NCBI RefSeq assembly: GCF_037190085.1
Contig: NZ_JBBCJO010000001.1
Coordinates: 62,001-126,000 of the forward strand
Length of the DNA: 64,000 nucleotides
Reading direction: 5' to 3'
DNA from: Gemmatimonas aurantiaca
GTDB lineage: Bacteria; Gemmatimonadota; Gemmatimonadetes; Gemmatimonadales; Gemmatimonadaceae
The notes under the pieces were generated by a model. The model saw only the letters and a list, made by a program, of their open reading frames with translations. It was not told the origin of the DNA and did no database searches. Both the position numbers and the translations under genes were made by a program. Position 1 is the first letter of the stretch. The number at the start of each line of letters is the position of its first letter. Below, one piece after another: positions 49,735 through 58,467 of the stretch.

Positions 49735-52700
49735 TCCGTTTCGCCACCGCGCGTCCGGCGGTGATCTGGGCCATGTGCGTGGCGCTGCTGCTGGCCGGAG
49801 CGATCGCATTCACCCGCCTGCCCCTGGCCGCGCGTACCACGGTGGAATTGCCGCGACTCTCGGTGGCCGCCTCATGGCCGGGTGTGGCACCGGAAGTGGT
49901 CGAGGCGTATCTCACGGCGCCCATCGAATCGGCCATCCAGGGCGTGCGCGGCGTGAGACGCGTGTCGAGCATCAGCAGTGATGGGGTGGCCACGCTGACC
50001 GTGGACCTCGAAGAGCGTGCCGATGTGCAGATGACGCGACTCGCGATTCTCGAACGCCTGGAACTGCTGCGCACCGAGTTCCCGCCGGGCGTGAGTCCAC
50101 CGTTCGTGTCCAATCATGTTCCCGAAGGCTTCGAGGAGCTGCCGCTGTTGTCGTTGATGGTGTTCGGTCCGTATACGCCCGGCACCCTGCAGCGACTGCT
50201 CAACGAGCAGGTGAGTCCGAAACTCTCGGGTGTGCCCGGTGTGGCGGGTGTCACGGTGCGTGGCGGAACCGATCTGGGTGTGTCGGTCACGTACGACGCC
50301 ACGCGCCTGCGGCAACTGGCCATTCCGCCCGAACGTCTTCGCGAGACGCTGGCGTCGGCGCGCCTGGTGCAATCGCTCGGCATGCTCACGTCGAATGCCG
50401 GCACGAGCGCGGCCTCGGTGCGCGCCGTGGTGCTGCGCGATCAACCCGATGCCATCGAAGCGTTGCAGGCGTTGCCGGTGATCGGCGCGGCCGGACGGGT
50501 GTTTCCGCTGGGAGAGCTGGCGTCGATCCGCGCCGAGGAGGATACCCGCGGCCGCTTCTTCCGGATCAATGGAGAGCCGGCGGTTGCGCTCGATGTGGTG
50601 AGAAGTCCCGGAGCCGACGCCATCAAGACCGCCGCCGCGCTGCGGGAAGCGGTGGCGGCGCTGCGTCCAGCATTGCCACTGGGAGTCCGTCTCGAGATCG
50701 CCAACGACGAGAGCGTGGATCTGGCGCGCGAACTGCGCGATCTGACCATGCGTGGTGGTATCGCCTTCGTGGCCGTACTGCTGGTGCTGCTCCTCTTTCT
50801 CCGGCGCTGGCGGGCGGTGGCGGCCGTGATGGGCACCACGGCCGTGGCCATCGCGGCCACAGCGCTCACACTCTACGTGTTCCATATTCCCGCCAACCTG
50901 CTGACGTTGGCGGGACTGTGCATGGGGATCGGCATTCTCGTCCAGAATGCCATCGTCGTGGTGGAGCGACTGGCCCAGGCGCCGGACACGCCCGAGGGAC
51001 GCACCGAAGCCACACGACGCATCGCCCCGGCCGTGATGGGCAGTACACTCACCACCGCGGTGGTCCTGTTTCCATTTCTGTATCTGCAGGGAAATGCGCG
51101 GGCGGCATTCGTGCCGTTTGCCGTGGCCTTCGTGGTGGCGCTGGCATGGAGTGTCTTCACGTCGCTCCTGGTCGTGCCGGCACTGGGCACCGGTGTGGCG
51201 GCGGGGAGCGCGCGATGGCCCCGCATGCGTCGGGTGTATGCCCGGATCGTGCGGGGCACGTTGCGCTGGCGCTATGTCACGTTCCTGTTGACGCTCGGCG
51301 CACTGGGCGGACTGATCTGGGTGTTCGTGGAGAAGATTCCGCGGTCGTCGTTCAGTTGGTTCGGAGAGCGTCGGACCACGCTGCGGGTTTCGATGACATT
51401 CCCGAGAGGATCGGATCCGGGCACGCTCGATCGGGCGATGCGGGATTTCGAGACCATTGCCGTGGGTCCGCGCGAAGTGGAGCAAGTGCGTACCGAATCG
51501 CGCAGTCCCACGAGCGCCTCGATGATGGTGCTCTTCACGCGGGCGGGCGGCTGGACGTCCATGCCGCTCATCATGCAGGAGCAGCTCACGCAACGCGCGG
51601 TGCTGGTGGGGGGCGCAAGCATCAGCGTGGTGGGTGACGGTCCAGCGTTCAGCAGCGGCGGTGGAGGCGGGGGCTTCTCGTCGTTCCGGCTCCAGGTGAA
51701 GGGGTTTGCGTACGACGGTGTCTCGCGGGTGGCCGAGGATCTCAAGGCCCGGCTCGAACGGGTGCCCCGCGTACGCGATGTGCGCATCACCAGCGGGGGC
51801 TGGGGGTGGAGTGAACTGAGCTATCAGGTGACGCTGGAGCCCGACCGTGCCGCGTTGCGGCGGTATGGCATTTCGGCCGCGCAGTTCACGCAGGCGGTGG
51901 CTCGTGAAGTGCGCGGGCCCATCGGGGCGCAGCGCCTGGTGATCGGCGGGGAAGAGCTGCCGATTTCGCTCAAGGCCGCCGGCGCGCGTGACCGGTCGCT
52001 CGATCAGCTGCAGTCGGCGCAACTGTCTTCGGAAAGCGGGGCGCCCGTACGCATCGGCGATGTGTCCGTGGTGGCCGAACAGGAGGCGCTGGCCACGGTG
52101 GTGCGTGAGGATCAGCAGTATGTGCGACAGGTGAGCTACGATTTTCGCGGTCCGCCGCGACTGGCGCGACGCACGCACGACGCGTTCGTGAAATCCCTGT
52201 CGGCACCGGCGGGATACAGCATCATCGATCAGAGTAGTGGCATGCCGTTCTCCCAGGACGACAGTCAGAAAGGTCTGTGGCTGGTGTTCGGCATCGGCGT
52301 CGTGCTGGTGGTGCTGGCCGTGGCCCTCGTCTTCGACTCGGTGTGGGGCGCGGCGCAGGTGTTCTTCGCCTTGCCGCTGGCGCTCGCGGGGGTGATCGCG
52401 GCGTTCTGGGCCGCCGACGCGGCGTTCACGCGGGAGGCCGCCGTGGGGGTGATTCTCGTGGTGGGGCTGGCCGTGAATCAGGCCATTCTGCTGGTGGATG
52501 CGGCGCTCGAACGCCGTCGCAAGGTCGGTCCACTGCATGCGGGGCTGGTGCTGCGCGCCGCACTCGATCGCGCGGGGATGATCGTGATCGTCACCGTCGC
52601 GGCGCTGGCGTCGCTCGTCCCGTTGTCGGTCGGGACCGGAGCGGACACGCTGTTCGGTGCCATCGCGCTCGCGACAGCCGGGGGCACGCTGGCGGGCACC

Positions 52701-52781
52701 GTGGGGGCGATGTTCGTGATGCCGTCCCTGTTGATGCGGGCGCCGCGACGGAAGCCCCGTCGACCGCGATCCGGACAGTGA
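49731..52781 (+). CDS. RND-family inner-membrane efflux pump, second subunit
   Basis: This 1016-aa paralogue of the first pump starts at ATG 49731 with MIRFATARPAVIWAMCVALL and has the same two-half layout (TM4 motif IGILVQNAIVVVERLAQAP; second half ILVVGLAVNQAILLVDAALE). The central periplasmic part holds a Gly-rich loop (FSSGGGGGGFSSF). Two different pump subunits with one adaptor resemble MdtABC, where MdtB and MdtC form a mixed trimer; whether that happens here is inference. A 13-bp tandem repeat follows the stop. Confidence 0.92.
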   Translation: MIRFATARPAVIWAMCVALLLAGAIAFTRLPLAARTTVELPRLSVAASWPGVAPEVVEAYLTAPIESAIQGVRGVRRVSSISSDGVATLTVDLEERADVQMTRLAILERLELLRTEFPPGVSPPFVSNHVPEGFEELPLLSLMVFGPYTPGTLQRLLNEQVSPKLSGVPGVAGVTVRGGTDLGVSVTYDATRLRQLAIPPERLRETLASARLVQSLGMLTSNAGTSAASVRAVVLRDQPDAIEALQALPVIGAAGRVFPLGELASIRAEEDTRGRFFRINGEPAVALDVVRSPGADAIKTAAALREAVAALRPALPLGVRLEIANDESVDLARELRDLTMRGGIAFVAVLLVLLLFLRRWRAVAAVMGTTAVAIAATALTLYVFHIPANLLTLAGLCMGIGILVQNAIVVVERLAQAPDTPEGRTEATRRIAPAVMGSTLTTAVVLFPFLYLQGNARAAFVPFAVAFVVALAWSVFTSLLVVPALGTGVAAGSARWPRMRRVYARIVRGTLRWRYVTFLLTLGALGGLIWVFVEKIPRSSFSWFGERRTTLRVSMTFPRGSDPGTLDRAMRDFETIAVGPREVEQVRTESRSPTSASMMVLFTRAGGWTSMPLIMQEQLTQRAVLVGGASISVVGDGPAFSSGGGGGGFSSFRLQVKGFAYDGVSRVAEDLKARLERVPRVRDVRITSGGWGWSELSYQVTLEPDRAALRRYGISAAQFTQAVAREVRGPIGAQRLVIGGEELPISLKAAGARDRSLDQLQSAQLSSESGAPVRIGDVSVVAEQEALATVVREDQQYVRQVSYDFRGPPRLARRTHDAFVKSLSAPAGYSIIDQSSGMPFSQDDSQKGLWLVFGIGVVLVVLAVALVFDSVWGAAQVFFALPLALAGVIAAFWAADAAFTREAAVGVILVVGLAVNQAILLVDAALERRRKVGPLHAGLVLRAALDRAGMIVIVTVAALASLVPLSVGTGADTLFGAIALATAGGTLAGTVGAMFVMPSLLMRAPRRKPRRPRSGQ

Positions 52782-52789
52782 TGACAGGC

Positions 52790-52854
52790 GACGAATCATC
52801 GCGACGAATCATCGTGACGGATCATCGCGATGAAATCACCGGATGGAATCACCG
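52790..52854. repeat. Five degenerate 13-bp tandem repeats
   Basis: Units GACGAATCATCGC, GACGAATCATCGT, GACGGATCATCGC, GATGAAATCACCG and GATGGAATCACCG follow one another without gaps from 52790 to 52854, between the RND pump stop and the DUF481 gene. No function is known. Confidence 0.85.
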
Positions 52855-52913
52855 TGATGCCGCAGGATGATGGGGCATGAGGTCGCGAGGCGTCACGTCG
52901 ACTATCATTCGGC

Positions 52914-53783
52914 GTGATACGCACTATTCCATTTCCGATTTCCCGCCCGTTTGCCCGGCGATTGCCGGGGCATGCGCCGCAGTGGGCACTGATGCTGGGT
53001 GTTCTGCTTGCCGGTTCCGCTGGCGGCCTTGGCGCACAGCAGGCCGACGCGCCCCGCGCGGAACGGCCGCCGTCGTCCTGGCGTCGCAGCCTCGAGGCCA
53101 GCGGCTCGTTGCTGTATGGCGCGGCGAGTCAGCGGGTGCTCAATGGACAGTTCTCCATTGGCAGCGAGACGGTGCATCGTCAATTGCGCGCCGACGTGCA
53201 GTCGGGTTACGGCGATGCGATCGATCTCGGGACGGGTGACCGGCGGGTGATCGTGCGCAACACACGTGGGACGTTCAGTGTGGATCTCACACCGCGGGCG
53301 CGAGTGAGTCCATTCGCGTTCGGTCTGGTGGAAACGAGCCTGCAGCAGCGGCTCGCTTCGCGCGTGTCGGCGGGCGCGGGGGCCAAGTACACGGCATGGC
53401 GTCCCGATTCCGTGCGCGGCGGTTTCCAGGAGGATGCGAGCGTCAGTCTTGCCGTGCTCAGTGAACGGACGCGAGGGCTGGTCGTGGATACCACCTCCGT
53501 GAAACGTGGCTCCGGGATGCGCTATCGCTGGTCGCTGCGCATGCGGTACCGCACGCGCATCGGGGAGACGCTGCGTTTTTCGCATCTCACGTTCTTTCAG
53601 CCCACATTCGATCGCCTGGCCCGACACACGCTGGAGAGTTCCACCACACTGGCCGTCCCCCTGCGCTCGGCGATCGAGCTCACCGTGACCCATCGCGAAC
53701 GTGTGGACAGTGAAGCCCGCGACCGCGGCGCACCAAGCAATCGAGACGGACAGATCCTGTTCGGCGTGCGCGCGGCCTTCTGA
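52914..53783 (+). CDS. DUF481-like outer-membrane beta-barrel protein
   Basis: This 289-aa protein has a signal sequence (hydrophobic segment about 24-40, AQQADAP after it) and a series of amphipathic strands (SLEASGSLLYGAASQRVLNG, RARVSPFAFGLVETSLQQRL, YRWSLRMRYRTRIGETLRFS) ending GVRAAF, an outer-membrane barrel C-terminus. The pattern fits DUF481/YdiY proteins of unknown function. It starts at GTG 52914; a later ATG would leave too short a signal. Confidence 0.7.
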   Translation: MIRTIPFPISRPFARRLPGHAPQWALMLGVLLAGSAGGLGAQQADAPRAERPPSSWRRSLEASGSLLYGAASQRVLNGQFSIGSETVHRQLRADVQSGYGDAIDLGTGDRRVIVRNTRGTFSVDLTPRARVSPFAFGLVETSLQQRLASRVSAGAGAKYTAWRPDSVRGGFQEDASVSLAVLSERTRGLVVDTTSVKRGSGMRYRWSLRMRYRTRIGETLRFSHLTFFQPTFDRLARHTLESSTTLAVPLRSAIELTVTHRERVDSEARDRGAPSNRDGQILFGVRAAF

Positions 53784-53827
53784 TCGCGGGCACCCCACGG
53801 CCATCGCCACCGCGCTAACTTTCAGAC

Positions 53828-54679
53828 ATGGCTACCATCGCATATCTCGGCACGGGGCTGCTGGGCAGCGGCTTCGTGGAGGCCGCGCTCGGGCGCGGCG
53901 ATACCGTCACCGTCTGGAACCGCACGGCGGAGAAAGCCGCGGCGCTCACCACGTTCGGCGCCCGGGTGGCGTCCACTCCCGCTGAAGCGGTGCAGGGGGC
54001 CGAGCGTGTCCATCTGGTGCTCAAGGACGACGCCGTCGTCGAAGAAGTGCTCGCGGCACTCCGACCGGGATTGGCGCCGGAGACCATCATTGTCGATCAC
54101 AGCACGACCCAGCCGGTGCTGACCGCCGAACGGGCCGCCAGGCTGGCGGGGGAAGGGGTGAAATATCTGCACTGCCCCGTCTTCATCGGACCCGCGGCTG
54201 CCCGCCAGGGGCAGGGGATCATCATGGTCTCCGGGCCGCAGGCTCTGTTCGATGCAGTGCGCCCCGCTCTCGAGCAGCAGGCCCAGCGGGTGGTCTACTG
54301 GGGCGAACGCCCCGATCTGGCCGCGGTATACAAGCTGATGGGCAATGCCCTCATCATCGGACTGGGTGCACTGGTTTCCGATGTGTTCACGATCGGTGCC
54401 GGTTGCGACGTGGCCCCGCCGGATGCGCTCGAACTGCTCCAGTTCTTCAATCCCGGCAGCATGCTCCAGAATCGCGGGAAGAAGATGTCGCAGGGGGACT
54501 TTGCCCCCAGTTTCGAGCTCGTCATGGCGCGGAAGGACGTGCGTCTGATGCTGGAAACGGCCGGCTCGCGGCCGCTGGCGGCGCTGCCCTCCATCGCGGC
54601 CCGGATGGACGAGGTGATCGCGCAGGGACATGGCGCCGAGGACTACGGGGTGATTGCCCGTGACGCGCTGCATCGCTAG
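53828..54679 (+). CDS. NAD(P)-dependent beta-hydroxyacid dehydrogenase-like oxidoreductase
   Basis: This 283-aa protein has an N-terminal Rossmann fold with AYLGTGLLGSGFVEAAL, TVWNRTAEKAAAL, IIVDHSTTQP and then CPVFIGPAAARQG, like 3-hydroxyisobutyrate and GLYR-type dehydrogenases. The catalytic lysine lies in AVYKLMGNALIIG. The exact substrate is unknown; succinic semialdehyde/glyoxylate reductases share these motifs. A 60-aa membrane protein gene follows after 33 bases. Confidence 0.88.
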   Translation: MATIAYLGTGLLGSGFVEAALGRGDTVTVWNRTAEKAAALTTFGARVASTPAEAVQGAERVHLVLKDDAVVEEVLAALRPGLAPETIIVDHSTTQPVLTAERAARLAGEGVKYLHCPVFIGPAAARQGQGIIMVSGPQALFDAVRPALEQQAQRVVYWGERPDLAAVYKLMGNALIIGLGALVSDVFTIGAGCDVAPPDALELLQFFNPGSMLQNRGKKMSQGDFAPSFELVMARKDVRLMLETAGSRPLAALPSIAARMDEVIAQGHGAEDYGVIARDALHR

Positions 54680-54712
54680 TCTATTCGTTCTGACCCCAAT
54701 CGAGGCCACCCG

Positions 54713-54895
54713 ATGCCGTTTTTCAGTCACCCCGCGAACGCCGACTGGCTGCTCCCGATCATCAAGCTGCCCCTGATGCTCATCTCGGGGATTTTCAGCG
54801 TGATCCTGACGATCGGTCCGTTCGGGCAGATCGCCCTCATTGCGATCATCATCGCACTGTTCGCCCGTAACATCATGGGGCCGGTACGTTCCTGA
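54713..54895 (+). CDS. Small membrane protein (60 aa)
   Basis: A 60-residue protein that is mostly hydrophobic (IKLPLMLISGIFSVILTIGP, then IALIAIIIALFARNI), giving one long or two short TM helices and a short basic end. No family is recognised. It is 33 bases after the dehydrogenase gene and is closed by a strong terminator, which supports it as the last gene of that unit. Confidence 0.65.
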   Translation: MPFFSHPANADWLLPIIKLPLMLISGIFSVILTIGPFGQIALIAIIIALFARNIMGPVRS

Positions 54896-54930
54896 TCAGC
54901 GATGACCGGTGGATGGCGCCGGCAGTCACG

Positions 54931-54965
54931 AGCCCGCCGCGACCCCCGTCGCGGCGGGCTTTTTG
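54931..54965 (+). terminator. Intrinsic terminator
   Basis: A perfect 13-bp stem AGCCCGCCGCGAC (54931-54943) pairs with 54948-54960 around a CCCC loop, followed by TTTTT, 35 bases after the stop of the small membrane protein gene. Confidence 0.95.
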
Positions 54966-55142
54966 ATTGAGGGGTGATTGAACGGCCGGCCATCGCTGGG
55001 CCGAAAGGCTCCAGGCGAAACGAAATAGGGGCTTGGGGGTGTCCAATTGTTCGATAGAAAGCAGGCCGGCAGCCAGCCGGTCGTGGGGCTCGCCGCCCGC
55101 GGCGTTCCCGTCCCCCGATCCGATCCCTGAATCGTCTTCCGT

Positions 55143-56687
55143 GTGGCACCCCTGATCGACTCCGTGCAGCGTCACCTGGGTGACGACTTCGTCATCGAGC
55201 GGGAGCTCGGTGGCGGCGGGATGTCGCGCGTGTTCGTGGCGTTCGACAAGCGTCTCGATCGACGGGTGGTCGTGAAGCTGCTGCGGCCGGAGCTGGGAGC
55301 GGGCGTGAATGCCCAGCGATTCCGGCGCGAGATTCTGACCGCGGCCGCGCTGCAGCATCCGCTCATCGTCCCCGTGCTCGACACGGGTGAGATCGATGGG
55401 GTCCCGTATTTTCTGATGCCTTTCGTGGAAGGCGAATCGCTGCGGGCGCGATTGCAGCGGGGACCTCTCACCGTCGTGGAAACCGTGCGCATCCTGCGAG
55501 ATGTTGCGCGGGCGCTGGCGGTGGCGCATGCCCGACAGGTGGTGCATCGCGACATCAAACCCGACAACGTGCTGCTGGCCAACGATGCGGCGGTCGTGGC
55601 CGATTTTGGCGTGAGCAAGGCGTTTGCCGTCGCGCGTCATGAACACGATGCGCAGATGATCGGCCGCAACATCTCCGGGTCGACCACCACGGCCGGCGTG
55701 TCACTTGGCACGCCGGCCTACATGGCTCCCGAACAGGTGGCGGCGGATCCGCAGGCCTCGTTTCCCATGGACATCTATGCGGTGGGCGTTCTGGCGTACG
55801 AGATGCTCACCGGTGCGCCGCCGTTCACCGGTCGTTCGCCACAGCAGGTGATGGCCGCGCACATCACGGAGCAGCCGGCCTCCATCGAAACGCGTCGCGC
55901 CGATCTTCCGCCCGCCCTTGCCGTCCTGGTGATGCAGTGTCTGGAGAAGGACCCGATACATCGTCCCGCGGGGGCCGCGGCGCTGGTGACGGCGCTGGAC
56001 GATCCACAGGTGATGAGCGGCAGTTTCACGCCGGTGAGTGAAGGGCACGATGTCGCCGAGGTGCTGCGTACCCTGACCGGCGGTCAGCGCGTGGGGCGGA
56101 GTGCCGCGCGTCGATGGATGTGGCTCACTGGTGCGGTGGCATCGATCGGGCTCGTGGTGGGGCTTGCCTGGTGGGCGGGATTCCGTGACGGTGACCGTCG
56201 TGGTGAGGGGGCCGGCGCGGCCTCGAACACAGGTCCGAATGCGGCCGGGGTAGCGACGCCCGGTGCACTCGGTGGTCCGGTCGTGGCCGACACGACGCCA
56301 TCCGTGGCCGTGCTGCCGTTCGTGTACCTGGGCAGCGATACCACGCAGGCCTATGCCGCGAATGCGATTGCCGATGCGATCACGAATGCGCTGGCTCTCG
56401 AGCGGGGGCTGCGGGTGAGCTCACGCTCGGCGGCGGAGGTGCTGCAGCGCCGGATCGCCAGCGGTGACACCACCCGCATGCCCGTGCGCACCCTGGTGGA
56501 GGGGGTGGTCGAGGTGGAAGGCACACGCGTGCGTCTCACCGTGCGCCTCGTCGATGCCAACGATGGATTCACGCTCTTTGCCGACCGTGTGGAAGGTGAA
56601 CGGGGCAATCTCTTCGCCCTCGAAGACGACATTGCGAAAGACATGCGCGATCTGCTCCGATCGCATTTCAATCTGACCGGGCGGTAA
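55143..56687 (+). CDS. Ser/Thr protein kinase with TolB-like periplasmic domain
   Basis: This 514-aa Hanks-type kinase has glycine loop ELGGGGMSRVF, K45, HRDIKPDN (D137) and DFGVSKA (D154), MAPEQ and the usual C-lobe. A TM helix near 323-340 leads to a C-terminal domain (VAVLPFVYLGSDTTQAYAAN and GVVEVEGTRVRLTVRLVDA) like the TolB-N/FlgO-type domains often fused to such kinases in Gemmatimonadota and Acidobacteriota. It starts at GTG 55143. Targets are unknown. Two GC stems follow the stop. Confidence 0.92.
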   Translation: MAPLIDSVQRHLGDDFVIERELGGGGMSRVFVAFDKRLDRRVVVKLLRPELGAGVNAQRFRREILTAAALQHPLIVPVLDTGEIDGVPYFLMPFVEGESLRARLQRGPLTVVETVRILRDVARALAVAHARQVVHRDIKPDNVLLANDAAVVADFGVSKAFAVARHEHDAQMIGRNISGSTTTAGVSLGTPAYMAPEQVAADPQASFPMDIYAVGVLAYEMLTGAPPFTGRSPQQVMAAHITEQPASIETRRADLPPALAVLVMQCLEKDPIHRPAGAAALVTALDDPQVMSGSFTPVSEGHDVAEVLRTLTGGQRVGRSAARRWMWLTGAVASIGLVVGLAWWAGFRDGDRRGEGAGAASNTGPNAAGVATPGALGGPVVADTTPSVAVLPFVYLGSDTTQAYAANAIADAITNALALERGLRVSSRSAAEVLQRRIASGDTTRMPVRTLVEGVVEVEGTRVRLTVRLVDANDGFTLFADRVEGERGNLFALEDDIAKDMRDLLRSHFNLTGR

Positions 56688-56691
56688 AGAC

Positions 56692-56735
56692 CCCCTCGCT
56701 GTGTCGGGGGATTCCGCACAGCGCAGGCGGAATTC
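56692..56735 (+). terminator. Possible hairpin pair after the kinase gene
   Basis: CCCCC/GGGGG (about 56693-56709) and GATTCCGC/GCGGAATT (56710-56717 against 56727-56734) form adjacent stems just after the stop, but no T-run follows, so an intrinsic terminator is uncertain; Rho-dependent ending or mRNA protection are alternatives. Confidence 0.35.
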
Positions 56736-56777
56736 GCCCGCTGGTTGTGCAGGGGCCTCGTGGCGACCCTCAGGGCA

Positions 56778-57698
56778 ATGGGTTCCACTCGATATCTCCG
56801 TCGTGGCTCACGCCATGCGTTCCATCTCCCGTCACTGTTGTCGCCGCTGGCGATAGCCGTGGCGATGGCCGGTGCACCGGCCGGCGCGTTGTCGGCCCAG
56901 GCGCCGCTGCCACCGCCGGTATTGTCCGACAGTACACCCCGTGCCCCGTTTCCCGTGGGGGAGATCCTTGAGTACCAGGTGCATGTCTCGCTCGGCGGCA
57001 ACATCGGGCGCGGACAGATGCGTGTGGAAGGGCCGGTGCAGGAGCATGGGATCACGTTGTGGCGACTGGTCTCGGAGATGCATGCCCGACGGGCCTTCGT
57101 GCGGGCGAGCGATCGCAGTACGTCGTGGTTCGATCCAGCACGATTCGCGACCCGCCGTTTCGAGAAGGTCGAACGCAGTCCGCTGGGAAGCGGAACCGAA
57201 CGCGTGGAGATCGATGCGGAAGGCGGCACCTGGCGGGGCACCGATGGCAGCGACAATCCGCTGGCGTCACCCCAGCCACTGGATGAACTCTCGTTTCTGT
57301 ACTTCCTGCGCACGCTGCCGCTCGACCGTGAAGGATCGTTCAGCCTCACGAGGCACTACGACGAGTCCCGCAATCCCACGCTGGTGAATGTCGGCGCCGA
57401 GGAAGTGGTGGAAACCCCTCTCGGATCCTTCCGGACGCGTGTGGTGGTCATGCACGTGCGCGATCCCAAGCACTACAAGGGTATCGGTCTCATCAAGGTG
57501 AATGTCGATCTCTCGGCGTGCCATCTTCCGGTACGCATCGTGAGTCGCATGCCCATCGTGGGCACCACGACACTCACGCTGGTGGCCCGCTCGACATCCC
57601 CGCGTCGCATCGATGCGCCGGTGAGTGCGTCCGTCGATGCCTCGGGTGAGAGCGACGCGGCGCACAGGCGTCCATGTGTGGAGTCAGCAAACCCCTGA
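56778..57698 (+). CDS. DUF3108-like exported protein
   Basis: This 306-aa protein starts from ATG 56778 (AGGG upstream); TTG 56745 is also possible. It has a signal peptide (hydrophobic about 19-36, ALSAQ). The mature part is beta-rich: PFPVGEILEYQVHVSLGGNI, MHARRAFVRASDRSTSWFD, LDELSFLYFLRTLPL and VETPLGSFRTRVV, the DUF3108 pattern (periplasmic proteins thought to bind lipid or act in envelope assembly). It is a lone gene after the kinase. Confidence 0.8.
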   Translation: MGSTRYLRRGSRHAFHLPSLLSPLAIAVAMAGAPAGALSAQAPLPPPVLSDSTPRAPFPVGEILEYQVHVSLGGNIGRGQMRVEGPVQEHGITLWRLVSEMHARRAFVRASDRSTSWFDPARFATRRFEKVERSPLGSGTERVEIDAEGGTWRGTDGSDNPLASPQPLDELSFLYFLRTLPLDREGSFSLTRHYDESRNPTLVNVGAEEVVETPLGSFRTRVVVMHVRDPKHYKGIGLIKVNVDLSACHLPVRIVSRMPIVGTTTLTLVARSTSPRRIDAPVSASVDASGESDAAHRRPCVESANP

Positions 57699-57780
57699 CG
57701 CCCCCGCAGGCAGGAGCCTCACGAAAGTTCCAGACCTGCCCGACCTGAATTTGCTGCGCCAAGGGCGAATCTCCTACCCA

Positions 57781-57799
57781 GAGGTGACTGATTCACCTC
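57781..57799. promoter_or_regulatory. Perfect palindrome upstream of yceI-like gene
   Basis: GAGGTGA-CTGAT-TCACCTC is a perfect inverted repeat 28 bases before the yceI-like ATG. It could be a dimeric-regulator operator or a hairpin in the mRNA leader; the sequence cannot decide. Confidence 0.5.
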
Positions 57800-57826
57800 G
57801 ACCTGCACGAATACCGGAGATGCACG

Positions 57827-58420
57827 ATGCGTTCCCTCAATCCCTCAATCCTCGTCATGACGGCCGCGGTGGCGCTGATGGCAGCGACGCCCAGCGGTTC
57901 CGGTCAACTCACGCTGCGTGAAGGCAGCCGCCTGTGGTTCGACGGTACATCCACGGTGCGCTCGTGGAGCTGCACGGCAGACCGGATCGACGCGACGATC
58001 AACTCTCCCGAGACCGCGGTGACCGACGCGGTACTCGATGGACGCAAGGTCGATGGCAAAGTCGAAGTGGACTTTCCCGTGGCCAAGCTCGAGTGCAAGA
58101 ACGGCACGATGAACGAACACATGCGCAAGGCGCTCAAAGCGACGGACAATCCGACGATCCGCTTTGCGCTCGATGGCTACGACCTGACAAAAACATCGGC
58201 GGTCGGCGGCACGTTGCACGGCACCCTGCAACTGGCCGGCCAGAGCAAGCCGATCATCATCCCCGTGCAATTCGCGCCGGCCGAAGGGGGCCTGCGCGTC
58301 ACCGGCAAGGTGCCGCTCAAGATGACGGAGTGGGGCGTGAAGCCTCCCACGCTCATGCTGGGCACACTCAAAGTCGGTGAGACGGTCACCGTGAACTTCG
58401 ACCTCCTCCTGCAGCACTGA
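57827..58420 (+). CDS. YceI-family periplasmic protein
   Basis: This 197-aa protein has signal MRSLNPSILVMTAAVALMAA. The mature lipocalin-like barrel of YceI shows VDFPVAKLECKNGTMNEHMR, LHGTLQLAGQSKPI and LKMTEWGVKPPTLMLGTLKV. YceI proteins bind isoprenoid lipids in the periplasm. A GGAG lies 10 bases upstream of ATG 57827. The porin-like gene follows after 47 bases, so the pair is probably co-transcribed under the palindrome at 57781-57799. Confidence 0.9.
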   Translation: MRSLNPSILVMTAAVALMAATPSGSGQLTLREGSRLWFDGTSTVRSWSCTADRIDATINSPETAVTDAVLDGRKVDGKVEVDFPVAKLECKNGTMNEHMRKALKATDNPTIRFALDGYDLTKTSAVGGTLHGTLQLAGQSKPIIIPVQFAPAEGGLRVTGKVPLKMTEWGVKPPTLMLGTLKVGETVTVNFDLLLQH

Positions 58421-58467
58421 GTTCCGGCTCTTTCCCCTTCCATTTCAGTCGATTCCGGTACCACATC

